Shown piece by piece: positions 62,993 to 64,000 of a stretch of 64,000 nt of DNA. Source of the DNA: Aquitalea magnusonii (GTDB lineage Bacteria > Pseudomonadota > Gammaproteobacteria > Burkholderiales > Chromobacteriaceae). Below the pieces are notes generated by a model that was given only the letters and a program-made list of their open reading frames with translations, had not been told where the DNA came from and did no database searches. The position numbers and the translations under genes were made by a program. Position 1 is the first letter of the stretch. Each line of letters begins with the position of its first letter. The stretch lies in NCBI RefSeq assembly GCF_002217795.2, contig NZ_AP018823.1, positions 1,674,001 to 1,738,000 of the forward strand. The letters run 5' to 3'.

Positions 62993-63340
62993 TCAGGATG
63001 TGCGTGCTGCGGCAGGCAGACCGGCCAGGAATTGTTCGACCGCCTGCTGGCTGTCGGGCCGTACCAGCCGGGCCATTTCCTGCCCGTCTTGCAACAGCAG
63101 CAGCGTGGGCCACAGCTTGACCCTGAAGCTGCGTCCCAGCCTGCGGCCTTTGCCGTCCTCTATCTTAAGGTGCGGCAAGTCGGGGTGCTGCTGCATGGCG
63201 CTGGCCAGCAAAGGCTGTACTACCTGGCAATGCGCGCACCAGGGCGCACCGAATTCCAGCAGCAGCCTGCCGGGCGTGGCCTGCAATTGTTCGGCAGACG
63301 GATCCTGATCCTGCGGGGTGAAGCTGCTGCAAAAGGCCAT
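62993..63340 (-). CDS. Thioredoxin-family protein
   Basis: 115 residues from the ATG at 63340 (MAFCSSFTPQDQDPSAEQLQ); an upstream ATG lacks a site. Active site APWCAHCQVVQPLL with Cys35 and Cys38, an unusual WCAHC in place of WCGPC, and cis-Pro in VKLWPTLLLLQDG. No signal peptide, so it is cytoplasmic. It should reduce disulphides, but the Ala-His dipeptide raises the redox potential compared with thioredoxin. It lies between argE and the radical SAM gene on the same strand. Confidence 0.85.
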   Translation of the reverse strand: MAFCSSFTPQDQDPSAEQLQATPGRLLLEFGAPWCAHCQVVQPLLASAMQQHPDLPHLKIEDGKGRRLGRSFRVKLWPTLLLLQDGQEMARLVRPDSQQAVEQFLAGLPAAARTS

Positions 63341-63445
63341 GATGGGCTCCTGTCGGCAAAGGCAGCAGGAGGATAACATTCTTGCGCGTAAACGGCCCGG
63401 CTTCCTTGTGCCGGAAGGCGGGCCGGTTGCAGTGGCGAGACAGGC

Positions 63446-64000
63446 TTAGCAATTGACCAACTGGGCTGCCAGACGTGACAGGAAGGCATCGCAGGCAGCC
63501 AGTTGCTCCAGCGCCAGCCATTCGTCCGGCTGATGTGCCTGGGCGATATCGCCAGGACCGCATACCACGGTGGGAATGCCGCAGCGCTCGGCAAACAGCC
63601 CGCCTTCGGTGCCAAAGGCAATCTTGCGTGGCGGGGTGTGGTCGCCTAGCAAGCCCTGCACAAAGCGCACGACGTGGGCGTCTGGCGGGGTGAGCAGGCC
63701 CGGATAGCTGGTTTTTTCGCTGAAATCAAAGCCGCAGGCGGGGTCGACCGCCTGCATTTCCGGCTGCAACACCTGCAGGGCATGGTTGCGAATGGCGTCC
63801 AGCAGGCTTTGCGGCGGGTCTTCCGGCAAGTGGCGGATTTCAAAGTCGAACTGGCAGTGCGCGGGGATGATGTTCAGCGCGGTGCCGCCTTGCATGGTGC
63901 CGACGTGCAGCGTGCTGTAAGGCACTTCATACAAGGGATCGAACGGGCCGTGCTGGCGTCGCTGCCGCGCCAGACTGCGGATGTAGCTCACCAGTTCGGC
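63446..64000 (-). CDS. argE: Acetylornithine deacetylase (M20 family), C-terminal part
   Basis: The frame runs off the right edge; about 185 residues of the C-terminal half are present. The dimerisation domain has LHVGTMQGGTALNIIPAHCQ and FDFEIRHLPEDPPQ, and the second metal region FGTEGGLFAERCGIPTVVCG then PGDIAQAHQPDEW with the last zinc-binding His. This set is typical of ArgE, which hydrolyses N-acetylornithine in arginine biosynthesis. Confidence 0.85.
   Translation of the reverse strand, partial: AELVSYIRSLARQRRQHGPFDPLYEVPYSTLHVGTMQGGTALNIIPAHCQFDFEIRHLPEDPPQSLLDAIRNHALQVLQPEMQAVDPACGFDFSEKTSYPGLLTPPDAHVVRFVQGLLGDHTPPRKIAFGTEGGLFAERCGIPTVVCGPGDIAQAHQPDEWLALEQLAACDAFLSRLAAQLVNC

Noticed and set aside
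1-64000. CRISPR arrays
   Set aside because: No regularly spaced 25-40 bp direct repeats were seen; the repeats present are protein-coding, IS-derived or short words.

Overview
The window (about 58-60% GC by eye in its core parts) looks like a chromosomal segment of a betaproteobacterium, most likely in Neisseriales/Chromobacteriaceae (an Aquitalea-, Chromobacterium- or Vogesella-like organism). That assignment is inference, from gene content (T6SS core, recN-nadK block, dusC, phasin, B12-binding radical SAM protein, puuC/aminotransferase pair) and protein style; no rRNA is present to prove it.

Layout. (1) 1-4.7 kb: the end of a type VI secretion cluster: tssM C-terminus, tagF, tssB, tssC, hcp and a small lipoprotein. 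(2) 5-13.7 kb: small secreted and membrane proteins, a TetR regulator with a candidate operator, and a tightly overlapped three-gene operon (DUF6502 protein, FecR-domain protein with GGIGGTG repeats, TPR/outer-membrane-barrel protein) that resembles a regulator-cargo-transporter set; then a VirK/YbjX (DUF535) gene. (3) 13.7-47.9 kb: a mosaic accessory region ending at a tRNA-Ser(UGA) gene with a broken tyrosine integrase beside it. It holds phage scraps, a 5'-truncated IS3-family element, a T6SS-type toxin gene with an Imm71/72-like immunity gene, two nearly identical IS407-group IS copies about 24 kb apart in the same orientation, an ICE-like block (XRE, recombination-directionality-factor-like, YqaJ nuclease, DUF932, dual T5orf172 protein) and a two-partner-secretion (CdiB/CdiA-like) locus. 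(4) 48-64 kb: housekeeping genes: recN, nadK, a FixJ-type regulator, msrA, an HDAC-like hydrolase, DUF1653, a GNAT, dusC, a umuD-like gene, a LuxR regulator next to puuC and a class III aminotransferase, a mini CDGSH protein, phasin, radical SAM, thioredoxin and argE.

The most striking part is 28.5-45 kb. A large TpsA/CdiA-like protein ends in a putative nuclease toxin followed by a CPCC-type immunity gene. Downstream lie two displaced (orphan) toxin ends, each beginning in copied CdiA sequence and each followed by a small membrane protein that may be its immunity partner, one of them only 34 codons. After these come two tandem paralogous immunity-like genes and at least three toxin-tail remnants. 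About 1 kb of near-identical DNA shared by the main gene and the first orphan could let the toxin end be swapped.

Three reading frames in the accessory region (a phage-like small gene, the T6SS-type toxin and the TpsA gene) are broken at a G or C homopolymer, and each is restored by adding one base. This is either real inactivation or switching, or systematic homopolymer under-calling; raw reads would decide.
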